From assembly GCF_932294415.1 (NCBI RefSeq), contig NC_065535.1, forward strand, positions 7,243,501 through 7,307,500: a stretch of 64,000 nt of DNA. Direction: 5' to 3'. Shown piece by piece: positions 47,201 through 60,001 of this stretch. The notes beneath the pieces were generated by a model, which saw nothing but the letters and a program-made list of their open reading frames with translations, was not told where the DNA came from and ran no database searches. The DNA is from Quercus robur (Eukaryota; Streptophyta; Magnoliopsida; Fagales; Fagaceae). Position numbers and translations under genes: made by a program. The first letter of the stretch is position 1, and the number at the start of each line of letters is the position of its first letter.

Positions 47201-48423
47201 AGGGGATGTGGGGCATTGATTATAAAGATGATTCCTTAAATTACTAGTCCCATCCCTTTTCCCACGACATCCATAGTCTTTACCATAGTAATTACATGCT
47301 GCTCTAGGGTTATTAGGATCACAATCACCCATCATTGAAAAGTGATCCCAAACTTCAGATTTTTTCTTTTTAGGATGCTTAGGAGGAAGTGCATTGGTAT
47401 TACTTGTGGTTGGAGACTCGGTTTTGTCATTGGGTTTTTCATTGTGGGCACTAGATGTTTCACCCTCCATCACCTATTAAAAAAATTAGACAAAGACAAA
47501 GAATAAGATGAACCGTAAGAATATTTAATATATAACAATATAACATATTAACTTGAATATACAATGAACAATAAATACTTGAATATACAATGAATTGCCT
47601 CTGCCAGAAATAGAATGGCTTTGCATGTGATATATTAACACTTTTCATATTATATAAATTAATCAAATGATGGAAACTAAAATAAGAAAGACACAAAAAC
47701 TAAACAATACAAGACAAGAAAGCAAATTGGCAATATCAAGTGTGCTGTCGGTGAAGAGTTGAAATGATATAAAATAGGTTTCTATTATCACTTTTTATAT
47801 TATATATATTTCAAATGATGGAAACTGAAATAAGAAAGACACAAAAACTAAACAATACAAGACAAGAAAGCAACTAAGCAATTACCTTTGTCCTATCGGT
47901 GAAGAGTTGAAAGGATATAAAATAAGTTTAAAAAAGGTTAAAGAAGAAAAAGGGGAAAACAGCGGCTGAACTGAAGGTGTAAGCAGTGAGAAGAAAAAGT
48001 GAGACTTAGAGCGTATAAATACCAATAGTATAAATATAATGTATATACGGCTGAAGTAAATGGGGTGGGTGGTAGGTAAGAGTGTTGAGGGTTTCAATAT
48101 TGACTTTTTAGATTTTGTTTAAGGAATTTTTTGAAGGCTGGTTTTGTTTAGGGAATTGATGATTAATTAGCTGTAAAAATTTATTAGGTGAATTGATTAA
48201 CTTTAAATACTTAACAATTTCAACTAATATATTTTTTTATGTATGTAAAATTATTAATTAAGTGGGCGGGTTGGGTTGTTGCGGGTTGGCAATTTTTCAA
48301 TCCATAACCCAATCCAATCCGCAATTTTTGGGGTCTAACCCGCCCAACCCAAACCGCCAAACTTAATGACCCGCACATGGCAGGTGGGTCGGTTGCGGGT
48401 CTGACGGGTTAAGCGGGTTAAGA
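44279..48423 (-). mobile_element. hAT transposon (hAT-2) nested in the CACTA, about 4.1 kb
   Basis: The left end GGGGTGTGCGCGGGTCGGAT follows 'gatgggta' (44271-44278), and the right end is followed by 'gatgtgta' (48424-48431), a likely 8-bp duplication with one change. Both subterminal regions are dense in 'gcgggtt' and 'aacccgc'. The exact right border is uncertain because the terminal repeat is not clean there. It carries a long transposase frame on the minus strand and lies just upstream of the POD1-like fragment. Confidence 0.75.
45338..47473 (-). pseudogene. hAT transposase (RICESLEEPER/Tam3-like), nearly open
   Basis: One frame runs 47473-45338 (about 711 codons) with only two stops: TAA at 47141-47143 and TGA at about 45575-45577, the latter probably CGA to TGA. 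The BED finger is at residues about 35-90 (WDHFSMMGDCD...RNHL). The catalytic core begins near CLTTNTWTSIQNLNYMCLT, and ITLDNASSND holds the second Asp. Next come a CCAHIVNL motif, a DLPTRWNSTYMMLE motif and the C-terminal dimerisation region [20 protein letters not shown]. In relatives the first catalytic residue is Asp in TTDTWTS; here it is Asn, which alone should abolish activity. A young but inactive copy. Confidence 0.88.
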
Positions 48424-48568
48424 GATGTGTAGGGTTTTTTATGTTTAGTTTTAAATAGAACCAAAACGACGTAGTTTTGATAATAGTAACTTTAAAAATG
48501 AAAAAAAAAGAAGAAGGTTGTCATGGAGGTTAGAACCATGGACGGGACCTGAAAATATGCATGGCATG

Positions 48569-48572
48569 CGTG

Positions 48573-48616
<44 letters not shown>
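48569..48616. repeat. (AT)n microsatellite
   Basis: About 46 bp of TA dinucleotides within the CACTA, right of hAT-2. Confidence 0.9.
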
Positions 48617-48621
<5 letters not shown>

Positions 48622-48686
48622 AACTGAAATTTTTGACTTACTTTAGAATTAGGATTAAAAAAATAATTATAATTTTTTTAATTAGA

Positions 48687-49030
48687 CCTCACATTAGATT
48701 TTTTTATATATAAAAAAAGGACTCACTTTAGGTTTTAATACAAAAAAAAATAAAAAAGAAAGACTCATGTAAAAAAAAAAAAAATAAAAAAAAACTTTAG
48801 GATGAAGGAAAAAAAAAAAGAGATACTCCTGTTAGAACTCTCTCACTATTTAGTTTTTAAAAAGACCACATGTTAGATTTTTTTTTTTTTTTTTTAAGGA
48901 CTCACTCTAGGTTAAAAAAAAAAAAAAAAGAAGAAGAAGAAGAAGTAGAAGAAAGACTCACATAAAAAAATAAAACTTTAAGATTAAGGAAAAAAGAGAG
49001 AGAGACTCTTATTAAAACTCTCACACTATT
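48687..49030. repeat. Tandem duplication of about 180 bp in the CACTA
   Basis: Two diverged copies beginning 'cacattagattttttt' (about 48690) and 'cacatgttagattttttt' (about 48867). Each continues with 'ggactcac', an A-rich run, 'gaaagactca' and 'aactctc.cactatttag'. Confidence 0.7.
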
Positions 49031-49624
49031 TAGTTTAAAAATTAAAATGATGATGTGGAAAATTGTGGGATTTTCAGAGGTTTCGGTTTTAATATTTAAA
49101 AAATAAAATGATAATTTGATTTAAATATTAATGATAATGATGAATTTGAGTTTAAGTTGGACTTGTTAGAAAAATAGAACATATTAATGTTAGGACATAT
49201 AATTACACGTGATAATATAATTTAAATAAAAAAAATGATTAGATGAAGAGTTTGGATTGCAGTTAAATTAATATTTTTATCAACTTAGAAATTATAGGAG
49301 AAGAAGATAAAAACAAAAAAATTATATTTATTTTTTAAAAAAATTTGCAATTTGGTGAAGTCACTTGGTCATTTTATTAATGAGCTATGAAATAAAATTT
49401 AAAAACATAAAACTTTTAAAAAATTAATATGACTAATTGGATGATCAGATTGAGAGAACATAACAATACAAGTACACAGCACATGTCCATCACATGCCTT
49501 TGTTAGATTTGAAATCTAATTGTTGGATTTGAAGAGTGCAATGAAAGGTTAATTCTGGTAAATTATGGTCACAATCAAACGGTCGGATTTAGAGAAAAGC
49601 ACGGTCAATAACTTATTATTGAAA

Positions 49625-50356
49625 GTTACACCAACCAATAACTTATTATTGAATTCATATTTTGAAAATCCAACTATTGGATTACAAGTTCTATATGTTC
49701 TTAACATACAGGCCAATTTTCAAGCCAATCGGGTGTAATTTACAATTTGATCTTTAAACTCATCTTTTATGCATTATTTTAAATTACAAAAAGGTTGAAT
49801 TTAAACGATTGATTGATGACATGACTATTAATCTTTGATCACCTTGAAATTTTGTAAGCATGAAAAATATATGAAGATAATGTAATATAACGGTAGATTT
49901 GTCAAAATTCACATCAAATTAAGAAATATAGAGTTGGGTTCAAGTTACACTTGATGTAACTCTAAAAAATGTTACACCAACCAATAACTTATTGTTGAAT
50001 TCATATTTTGAAAATTCAACTGTTGGATCACATTTTCTATATGTTCTTAACATGCATGCCAATTTTTATTCCAATCGGATGTAATTTACAATTTGATCTT
50101 TAAACTCATTTTTTTATGCGTTATTTTAAACTATAAAAACTTGAATTTAAACAATTAATTGATGACATGACTATTAATCTTTGATCACCTTGAAATTTTG
50201 TAAGCATGAAAAATATATGAAGATAATGTAATCTAACGGTAGATTTGTCAAAATTTACATTGAATTTATATTTTGAAAATCCAACCGTTGGATTACATGT
50301 TCTATATGTTCTTAACATGCATGCCAATCGGGTATAATTTACCATTTGATCTTTAA
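49625..50356. repeat. 346-bp tandem repeat, 2.3 units, in the CACTA
   Basis: Units start at 49625 and 49971 ('gttacaccaaccaataactt'), and a third, partial unit starts at about 50261. They share 'gacatgactattaatctttg' and 'catatgttcttaacat'-like blocks. The second unit lacks the last 80 bp or so. No coding capacity. The array lies just inside the right subterminal region. Confidence 0.85.
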
Positions 50357-50893
50357 GTGGGAAGGCAAAAAAAAATAGACGGAAATTTTGGGGCTGGGAA
50401 ATTTAAAGGTCTATTGCGGCGGTCCAACCCGCCGCAAAAAGGAGTACATATTGTGGCGGGTCATTGACATGCCACTATATCTAAGCTTAACGCCGTTAAA
50501 ACAGGTCTATTGTGGCGGGTCATTGGCCCGCTGCTGTAGTATGCCACAAAATACAAGAACTATTGTGGGGGGCATATAGAATGCCGCAATAGATCTCATG
50601 TATAGCGGCAGGCAAAAAATGCGCTACAATAGGCGTCATATAGCGGCAATTTTTGCACCTGCTGCAATAGCTCGTTTTTCTTGTAGTATATAGTTGTACT
50701 AATAATATAGTCATACTCATACTAATAAAATTGGTTGAATGTGAGAAAATGCATTCTACATAATCTACACTTCTTCAAACTTATTCAACATAATCATTTT
50801 TTAATAAAAGTTTCAGTATAATACCTTACACAATTTTTTAGAATAACACATGACGAAGATACATCATTCAAAATGCATTATGTTGAAGCATTT

Positions 50894-51109
50894 TGAAAGT
50901 TCAAAAACGTGTACAAAACACCTTTGAATGTTTAGACCCTCAAATTACAACTTAACCAATTCAAGCAATATGTCAAACAACTAGTGTGCGGAAACTTAAC
51001 ATATGCTATAATATGAAATTGGTTAAAAACTATCTAAGCCATAACAAAATAAAACCACAGCAGATAATAAAAAGACAAAGATAGAGAGGAAGGAAGATGC
51101 AAACACAAA
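50894..51109 (-). mobile_element. Copia copy A, LTR (first piece)
   Basis: The terminal 216 bp of an LTR in reverse orientation, beginning TGAAAGTTCAAAAACGTG and matching the LTR ends of copies B and C. It continues at 61097-61440 after the insertion of copy B. Fossil; the remainder of copy A is not in the window. Confidence 0.85.
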
Positions 51110-52214
51110 TGTAAGGTTGAATTTATTCAACCATCTAATTGGCTTTATTCCGTGCCAAATTTGCTTGTAATTCAGTATTTAGTAACCTTGTATTTAGGTG
51201 GGTTTGTTGTAAGGGTAGTGAGTGAGATAGAGTGAAGTTTGCTCAAGAGTGTGCAAGAAACAGAGACTCGCGGCTGGGACTCGCGGGTGACTCGCGGCTG
51301 CAAGCCGCCAGAAGCAGCACACGTGCCAAGCATGCTGGAAGATGAACAGTCATGCTAGCTGGAGCACTACAGGATAAAACAGGACAACTGGCCATACGGT
51401 TAACTTGCGACTGGATCTCGAAACTTAGTCAAGCCGCGAGGTCGAGCCGCGAGCCACCCCTGTTTTGTAAAACCTGACATTTCACATTCCTCTCCCACTC
51501 CAGTATAAATACCCCTTTTACTCACGATTGAAAGAGAGCTTCTAGAGAGAATTTTGAGAGAGAAACCCTAAAGAAAAACCAGATTGCTTCACCCACAATC
51601 TCTACCTTAGAGTCTCTTCACATTCCTCAACTCTCTTCCTCTCCATTGTCAAATCCTTGAGAGGCATTATACCAAACCTGGTTCTCACCATCATCATCAC
51701 TGTGAGACAGTCGTTTGGATTTCTGGGAAGCAGTTAGGAAGGAACCAATCTTCATTGGTTGATGCTATGGTCTAGTAGCGGAATCTGGGAAGCTAGAAAA
51801 GAAAAAGGTTCGGCGCAACCTCGTTGGAGCAAGAAGCTTGGAGGGCTTAGGTGCACTGGGTAGATTAGGCTTGGAGGGTCTATTGCTGTCCTTGTATCCT
51901 AACTGTATTTTCTAGTGGATTGATTACCGCTTGGAGGGCGGCGGAGAGGTTTTTCGCCAAGGACTTCGGTTTCCTCTTCGATAACACATCGCGTGTTGTC
52001 TTTTGTTTGCATCTTCCTTCCTCTCTATCTTTGCCTTTATATTATCTGCTGTGGTTTTATTATGTTATGGCTTAGATAGATTTTAACCAATTTCATATTA
52101 TAGCAGTTTTAAGTTTCCGCACATTAGTTGTTTGACATATTGCTTGAATTGGTTAAGTTGTAATTTGGGGGTCTAAACGTTCAAAGGTGTTTTGTACACG
52201 TTTTTGAACTTACA
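51110..52214 (+). repeat. 5' LTR of copy B
   Basis: Begins TGTAAGGTTGAATT and ends GAACTTACA. A TATA box (TATAAATA, 51504-51511) marks the end of U3, and several CGCG boxes lie upstream of it (51268-51450). Confidence 0.92.
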
Positions 52215-52299
52215 TTTGGTATCAGAGCGGGTACACTTGTTGTGGTTTTATTACCTAAGTGTGATCCCAGACCCCTGTGTTGTGGTTGTTGTTTTGGAT

Positions 52300-55200
52300 T
52301 ATACCATGCTGAATTGTAGCTTAAGTGTTTGTGAAAATGACTTTATGCATATGTCTGAAAGGTGTCTTACTGATGATCTTGTAGAGTTGTTAAAAACTAA
52401 GAAACATGCTAGAGTTATTGTTCACATGCTGGAATATCTTGAAAATCAGAATCTTGTCTTACACAGTAGCATATCTGAATCTAAATCATTGATTAAGAAA
52501 TATAAAAGAAAGAATAGAATGTTGTGTGAGATGATTGAGAATCTGAAAATGAAAAATCAATCTGAAAGAAGCATGAAAACTGATGATGAGTTTGTGTTTG
52601 AAGGTCAAGAATGCCTGTCACATGTGAACCTATTTGTGCATACCTCATTGAAGGTGTTTAATGCGTGTTTGTGGTATCTTGACAGTGGGTGTTCTCGCCT
52701 TATGACAGGGGATAAGTCACTGTTTAAGACACTCAAAGAAAAGGTTGGTGACTATGTGACCTTTGGTGATGGAAGTCATGCTCAAGTCCTAGGCAAAGGA
52801 ACCATTGAGATACCTGGTTTGCCTCTGTTGAAAGATGTGCTGTTCATAAAAGGGCTGAAGGCGAATTTGCTGAGCATCACTCAAATTTGTGATGACGATT
52901 TCTTGGTACAATTCTCTAAGAAAGGATGTTTGATCATCAATGAAGAGGGGATTCAGGTTTTGGAAGGAAATCGGACTACAAATAACTGTTATGGAATAGT
53001 TCCCACGGCACCAATATCGTGTAGAAGTGCTCGGGTGGATATGTTGGAGCTGTGGCATCACAGATTTGGGCATGCCAACTTCAAACAAGTAGCAAAAGTC
53101 TCCAAACTTGAAGCAGTCGAGGGACTTCCTAAGTTTGGAAAAGTGAAGAAGACCGTTTGTGGTGCATGTCAAATGGGGAAGCAAACTAAGGCAAGTCATC
53201 ACAAGGTAAATGTGATAGCCACCTCTCGGTGCTTGGAGTTACTTCGTGTTGATCTAATGGGGCCCACCAGAACTGAAAGCCTAGGGGGGAAGAGATACAT
53301 TATGGTCATTGTGGACGACTACTCAAGATACACTTGGGTTGAATTCCTTAGAGAAAAATCAGAAGCTTGTGAGAGGTTGGAGATTTTGTGCAAGAAACTA
53401 CAAAACGAAAAGGGGATTCCGATAGCCAAAGTTAGAAGTGATCATGGGAGGGAATTTAAGAATGCAAGATTCGAGTCCTTCTGTGAGAAGAATGGAATTA
53501 AAAAAGAGTTTTCAGCTCCCAAAACTCCACAACAAAATGGAGTGGTAGAGAGAAAAAATCGTGTGATTCAGGAGATGGCAAGAGTCATGTTGCTTAACAA
53601 GCAAATACCTCAAAAATTTTGGGGAGAAGCTGTCAACACCTCGTGTCACATTGGCAACAGGATTTTCTTTCGAGTTGGTACCAAGAAGACTGCATATGAG
53701 ATATGGAATGGGAAGAAGCCTAAAGTGATGTATTTCCGGGTATTTGGAAGTAAATGCTATATCTTAAATGATCGAGAGAATCTTGGGAAGTTTGATGCGA
53801 GAAGTGATGAGGGTATTTTTCTTGGCTACTCTACTACAAGTCGAGCGTATAGAGTGTTTAACAAGAGAACAAAGGCTGTGATGGAGTCCATAAATGTCAA
53901 GATTGATGATGCCTTACCTAAGGTGGAAATGATTGATGATGTAGAAGGGCCGAGCACCAAAGAGCCTGATGTTGAGGTAGAAGCTTTGGATATAGAAGGT
54001 GAAAAACCTATACTAGAAGTAGAATCGACGCCCATCAACCCAAGAATGGAAACGAGATCGATGTCTAGAACTTCAAGTCCTCTTACTCCTCCAGAAGTTC
54101 ATCCTCCTATTTCTCGTAGTGATGAAGTTTCCACTTCAAAAAGGCCATCTTAAAGAGTTATCAAGAATCATCCGGAAAGTAATATTATAGGATCTCTTGA
54201 TGACGGTCTTCGCCTCAGGAAAGGAAATATTCTGCTAGCCAATCATGTCACATATCACTGTTATTTTGCACAGTTTGAACCAAAAAGGGTTGAAGAGGCT
54301 TTTCAAGATGAGAATTGGGTTGAGTCAATGCATGAAGAGCTGAATCATTTTGTGAGGAATGATGTGTGGGAACTTGCTCCACGGCCTGAGAACGTTCATG
54401 TTATAGGCACAAAGTGGATTTTTAAAAACAAAACTGATGAAGATGGAGAGATAATTCGAAACAAGACTCGGTTAGTAGCTCAAGGATACACTCAAGTAGA
54501 AGGAGTGGATTTTGATGAATCATTCGCTCCGGTGGCAAGACTCGAATCCATTCAAATCCTCATGTCCATTGCGTGCACTTTGAATTTCAAACTTTATCAA
54601 ATGGATGTTAAGTGCGCATTTCTGTATGGATATCTAAATGAAGAAGTATTTGTTGAGCAACCAAAAGGATTTGAGGATCCTCATTTTCCAGATCATGTAT
54701 TAAGATTGAAGAAAGCCCTTTATGGCTTAAAACAAGCGTCTAGAGCCTGATACGATCGTCTTACACATTATCTTCTAGATAGAGGTTTCAAGAGAGGGTA
54801 CGCCGATCGAACTCTGTTTGTCAAAAATGATGAAGATTATCTCCTTGTGGCACAAGTCTATGTTGATGACATAGTGTTTGGGGCAACTATCGAAGATCGT
54901 GCTACTGAATTTTCTGAGGAGATGAAGAAGGAGTTTGAGATGAGTATGGTAGGGGAGCTCACATTCTTCTTGGGTCTTCAAGTCAAACAACAGAAGGAGG
55001 GTATATTTGTATCTCAAGAAAAGTATGCCAGAAACATTGTCAAGAAGTTTGGACTAGACTCCAAAAAACATGCCTCCACTCCCATGAGCTCTTCTACTAA
55101 ACTGAATGTGGATTCGTCGGGAGTTGAAGTAAGTCCTACATTGTATAGGAGCATCATAGGAAGTTTGCTCTACCTTACAGCCAGTAGACCGGACATTGCT

Positions 55201-55803
55201 TTCAGTGTGGGCGTTTGTGCCAGGTACCAAGCTAATCCGAAGGAATCTCATCTGACTGCTGCTAAGCGAATCATTCGATATGTGAATGGTACTGCAAACT
55301 ATGGTCTGTGGTATTCAAAAGACTCAAATGCTTGTTTTGCTGGGTATTCAGATGCTGACTGGGCTGGCAGTGTAGACGATCGGAAAAGCATCTCGGGCGG
55401 CTGTTTTTATCTTGGTAACAATCTTGTCTCGTGGATGAGCAAGAAGCAGAATTCAGTGTCTCTATCTACTGCAGAAGCAGAATACATCGCTGTTGGAAGT
55501 TGCTGCACTCAGCTTCTTTGGATCAAGAAATTACTTCATGACTATGGAATTCCTCAAGAAACGATGTGTGTCTTCTGTGACAACACCAGTGCCATCAATC
55601 TTTCCAAGAATCCTATCCAGCATTCAAAATCCAAACACATAGAGATACGTTACCATTTCATTCGGGATTTGGTAGAGGAAAGAGTTGTGTGTCTTGAGTT
55701 CATACACACCGACAATCAAAAGGCGGATATCTTCACCAAGCCTCTCGATGGTCCACGGTTTGAATCACTCCGTAAGACCATTGGTGTTGGTACAATTCCT
55801 TGA
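52300..55803 (+). pseudogene. Copia pol region (protease, integrase, RT, RNase H), fossil
   Basis: Parts in order: aspartic protease (LDSGCSRLMTG, about 52680), GAG-pre-integrase zinc region (LWHHRFGH, about 53055), integrase core (about 53220-53590, with VERKNRVIQEMAR), reverse transcriptase (about 54330-55000, with GTKWIFKNK and YVDDIVFG) and RNase H (about 55330-55650, with ADWAGSVDDRKS and STAEAEYIAV). Integrase before RT defines Copia; motif style and LTR size suggest the SIRE/Maximus lineage. It is broken, with a small number of disruptions. Confidence 0.88.
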
Positions 55804-57993
55804 CTCTCTTGTGTGTTGTGTGCTTCACATATTTATAATATGATAAGTCTGTCTGTGTTGGGGCACACACCTCTTTGATTAGCTTTTTGTGCAACATGTT
55901 TCTTGTTTGTTTGTCCATTTGTGAATACTATTTTTTTTTTTTTTTTATCAATCTTTTTGTTTCTTGTGTCAAAAATCCAAAAATCACATAAAAATTAGAA
56001 AATCAAAAAGCTTGATTAACTTTGTTGAGTCTTGTCTCAAAACGTGTTTTGCCTTGTACATTTGTGCTAATGACTTTGTGCATTTTCGAGCATTGCTTGT
56101 TTCTTTGCACTCATACCTCTGTGGGAAAAATCTTGAAATCTATGTGATTGTTGTAAATAGATCTTCAAACTTGTCATGAATGATTAGTGAATGGTTATGT
56201 TGATCTTGAGACATGCATAGACTTGTGTCTATATATCTTCCCACTCTTTATTTTTGTTTTGCTATAAAGAGCTCACCAAATGTAAATCTCCAAATGAAAA
56301 GAGATATTGAGCTGCAAAAGCCTGTCGCACATTCTAGTATTTGACTAGGAAAAAGGGTAAACGACCTTATATTAAAGTGAATGTTTATTCAAAAAGGACA
56401 AAGGCCTGTTCTTTAAAGTGAAATGTCATATATCACTCTCACAATGAGAGATGATTGCCTCAAAAGATCAAAAAGATCAAATGTTATGATTGAAAGTGGA
56501 GTCAAATGATAAGCTCCAAGTTATGTTATCAAGTTGTGTGGGAGGTCATATATACACATTTCTATAATTGAGATGGGTCACATGATCTAGTGCTAATTGT
56601 GTATGCTTTGGTTGAATTGATTATTGAAGCTTCACATTAGACGAAGGACTATCTCATTGTTGATATCCACACACAACACACAAGTTTATGTTCGATAAAT
56701 GCCATATTCATTTGTGTGATTGTACTTGATGAAATATGTTTTCACATGCTCAATCTTTGTTAATTCAAGCACAAAAAGATTTTTGAGTGTTTTAGGTGTT
56801 TTTGGAAAGTATTTTGTTTGAAAAATCTAAAAATTTCAAAAATACAGTTTTGCCCTGTTTTGGCGGCTCAGTCACGGGTATGTCAAGTCGCGAGCCTCAG
56901 TCGCATCTTCGCTGGTCATTTTTGGCGACTTGTTCACAAGTGGAAGGTCCAGTCGCGAGGTTTACTCAGAGATTTTTGCGGCTCAGCTCGCGACTCACTC
57001 GCGGGTAGACCTTCCAGTCGTGAAAAACACTTAGAAAATTTTTTCAAATTTTTGTTCTTGAGTGCTTTGGCGGCTTGAGCTGGCGACTCTGTGGCGACTT
57101 AATCAAGTCGCGAAAATCGCGTGTTTTGCAGAAACAGGAGCAGTTTTTAAACCTCTTTTCAGTTTTCCCTCGAACTTTTGGAACTGTTCATCTTCTCTCT
57201 AAACTATCTTCCTTCCAAATACTGCGTGAATCCATTTTCAAACCTCATTAGTGCTTCATTTCTTATCCAAATCATCAAGAAAAGGTATGGGTTTTGCTTT
57301 CTCAATCTCATTTTCTTTTCCTGCATATTTTTGTTACTGTTTGGATTGTTAGTATGTTCGAAATACTTCTCTCTTTGTGTAATGGGTATGGAGTGTCTTG
57401 TTTGATATTGTTCTCTCTTGTTTTCATGCTGAGCGGTCACAATGTGTTTTTCATTGTTCTGATTTTTGCCTATTATTGAGTTTGAAAATCTTTTCTTAAA
57501 TGGGTTTGGTGTCTATTTGACTTACTCATTTCATTTGCTTAAGTTTTGATGTTGGTGTTCGGTATTGGTTACTGAGTTTTTCTGATAACATAATGTATGT
57601 CTCTAAACCATGTGCTCTAGTGTGGATGATTGGTTTCTTCATGTTGAAACTTTTTCCCTTGTTCATATCTCTGATGGAGTGATTTATGTTATCTGCTCTA
57701 AATGTTCGAATGCTGTATCTGTTTGCATATCATGGTCATGATAACCTGTCTCATTGACAGTTTTGTCAGTTGTGTTGTCTATCTATGTCTTGGTGCACTA
57801 TCACCATTTTGCTGCACCTGTTTTTTTTTTTTTTTTTTTTTGTGCTTCTTTGTATTGTTGGAAGCTTGGTTGGGTCTGCACTATCTTCAGTTTGTGTTTA
57901 TATATTGAATTTTTGCTTACACAGAATCTTGTTGACAATTATCTTGTGTGGTATTGTTGTTTGGTTCTTTGCTGTGGGCCTGTTCTCTTGCAG
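55804..57993 (+). other. Copia copy B, non-coding 3' internal region
   Basis: No domain is seen. 56870-57115 has many 'tcgcga' and 'gcggct' motifs like those of the LTR U3. 57283 (AAGGTATGG) could be a splice donor, and 57993 ends a TTCTCTTGCAG acceptor-like site just before the next ORF. Confidence 0.5.
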
Positions 57994-59139
57994 ATGTCTC
58001 GTCGATCTTCCAGGGGTAAAGACATTGTTGCTGATGAACCAGCAACACTAGTTGCTAAAAGGACTCGTCTATCATCTCAGGCATCTCAAGATCCCAATGA
58101 GGATAGGTTCAAACTTCCGCTTAACTCACACGCCTACTCAAATGTGTTTGACAAGTCAACCACTATAGTGGAACGGGTGGTAGAGTTCAACACTTTAGGG
58201 ACCACTTTCATCCCTCGAATCTTTGAGAAACGAGATTGGGCAAACTTGTTCGAGAACTTTTATGATCTAATGGATGAGCTGGTCAAAGAATGCTTTTCCA
58301 ATGCAACTGATCTTGGACCTCAACTCATTTTCTGGGTCAGAGGAACAGAGTTTAGTGTTACCCCAGACTCCATCGCAGATCTTCTCAGCATCACAAGACC
58401 TCAGAATGTGAATTTAACTCCTTATGATGAACGAAATCCAGAAGTTGGAGAAATTTTACAAATCCTAGGACACGATCATGAAGTATCCAGTGCAGGAACA
58501 TCCATCAGCACCACAAAATTTGCACCTGAGCTGACCACACTGAAGTTGATCATGTTCATCAATCTCTACCCACTGTCCAACACTACATTCATCAATCTTG
58601 GGAGAGCTCTATTTCTTTGTGACCTCATTACAGGAGCCCCCATTGATATATGTGCTCACATCTACTACACCTTGAGGAAGACCGCGTGTCGATCTGCAGC
58701 TCGAGGAATTATTCCATTTTGCAGTCTCATCATGAAGCTCATTCTTCGTGCAGGCATTATTCCTCTTGCAGATGGAAAAATGTTGACTCGTTAACGTCCC
58801 ATTTCCTTGTTCACTCTTCAAGCTAGCAGAAGTCACTCCTCTAAATCACCAAGAAGTGCTCACATCTCTCCGGTTACTCCATCTGCCCCTGACTTAGAGA
58901 CACCTGCACACACCACATCTACATCACGTGCTGTTCCTGAAGCTTCACCGGCTAGTATTCCGCAAGCACAGACTGCTCCTCATACTGATAGAGTCAGCAA
59001 TGTACTTGAGCATATTCAGAAACGCGTTGATGAGCTTGTGGCACTTCTCTACTCCACAAACAACCATGTCCAAGTGCGTCTCGAGACTATGGAGAATCAG
59101 CTAGATGAGATTCAACGAAAGTTGGACGAGAGTCTTTAG
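57994..59139 (+). pseudogene. Extra 3' ORF of Copia copy B (env position), fossil
   Basis: Starts MSRRSSRGKDIV at 57994, directly after a splice-acceptor-like site. It holds the globular region often annotated 'putative plant transposon protein' (with FYDLMDELVKECF, WVRGTEF and LIMFINLYPL), then a Ser/Pro/Thr-rich part and a C-terminal coiled coil (about 59010-59135, HIQKRVDELVALL). The position is that of the env-like ORF of SIRE elements, but I see no signal peptide or membrane segment in it. Function unknown. A fossil with about one disruption. Confidence 0.65.
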
Positions 59140-60001
59140 CTATTCGTGACAAAAAGGGGGAGAGCATTCAGTAAGTGGGAGAAAAGTTCAAAGGGAAGTG
59201 TGCATAGTGATAGGGGGAGTACACACATACTTTTGTCATACTTTTGTTTTTAGTCTTATCCTCTAAACTTATGGTTTTAGGTTTATGTTTGTTGGGTACT
59301 TTTAGTGTTTTTATGGTTTTGATACACTGTGTTTTGGTGTATAGCTGTTTTTAACTCATTTCATATACTCTTGGTTTAAACTTTAATATATTTTGATGAT
59401 GTTATTTAGGATGTTATTGGTTTGTACCCATGTGCTTTTGTAAGCTTTTAGGGTTAATGTTTTATGCATAGTTTGTAGGCTTTATGGTATGTACCTTGCT
59501 TAATGCAGCCTTTATGCTATGTTGAAATCAGTACTTTAATCTAAATGTTCTGCATTTTGGTTTATGTACTGTCACTCTTGTGCCCTTGTAGGATTGTTCC
59601 TAGATGCATATACCTTGTGTGTTATGCATTGGTTGAGTGTTGAGCATACAAGTGTCTTGCCTTGTGCTTGCTAACTTGTATGTCCTTGTGTTCATTCCAA
59701 GTGTGAATGAGCACTGTGATCACTACCTTGTGGTGTTCACTTGGGTGATCAAGCCATGGTTTGGTTATTAACTCCATCTTTGCTTGATCACATATTGCCT
59801 GTTTCATATGCATTTATAATTTTCTGCTTACAATGATCATGGTGTATTGTTGTGTTTCAGGAGTATTATGTTCATATGATTCAAGTGCTTCACAGCTTCT
59901 AGAGTTAGGTGTGAGTGAGTTTTGTTCAACTGTTCCCAACTCACATGTTAAGTCTAGAGTCTGTTTTAGGGTTTTGTCACGGAATAGCCAAAGGGGGAGA
60001 T

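Noticed and set aside
52192-52330. Start of the first Copia frame inside the LTR end
   Set aside because: The frame starts before the primer site and is open by chance there; the first pol-like or gag-tail-like residues come later.
57754-57993. Hydrophobic N-terminal extension of the extra Copia ORF, looking like a membrane protein
   Set aside because: It overlaps T-rich sequence that ends in a splice-acceptor-like site just before an ATG; more likely an intron than a signal or membrane segment.
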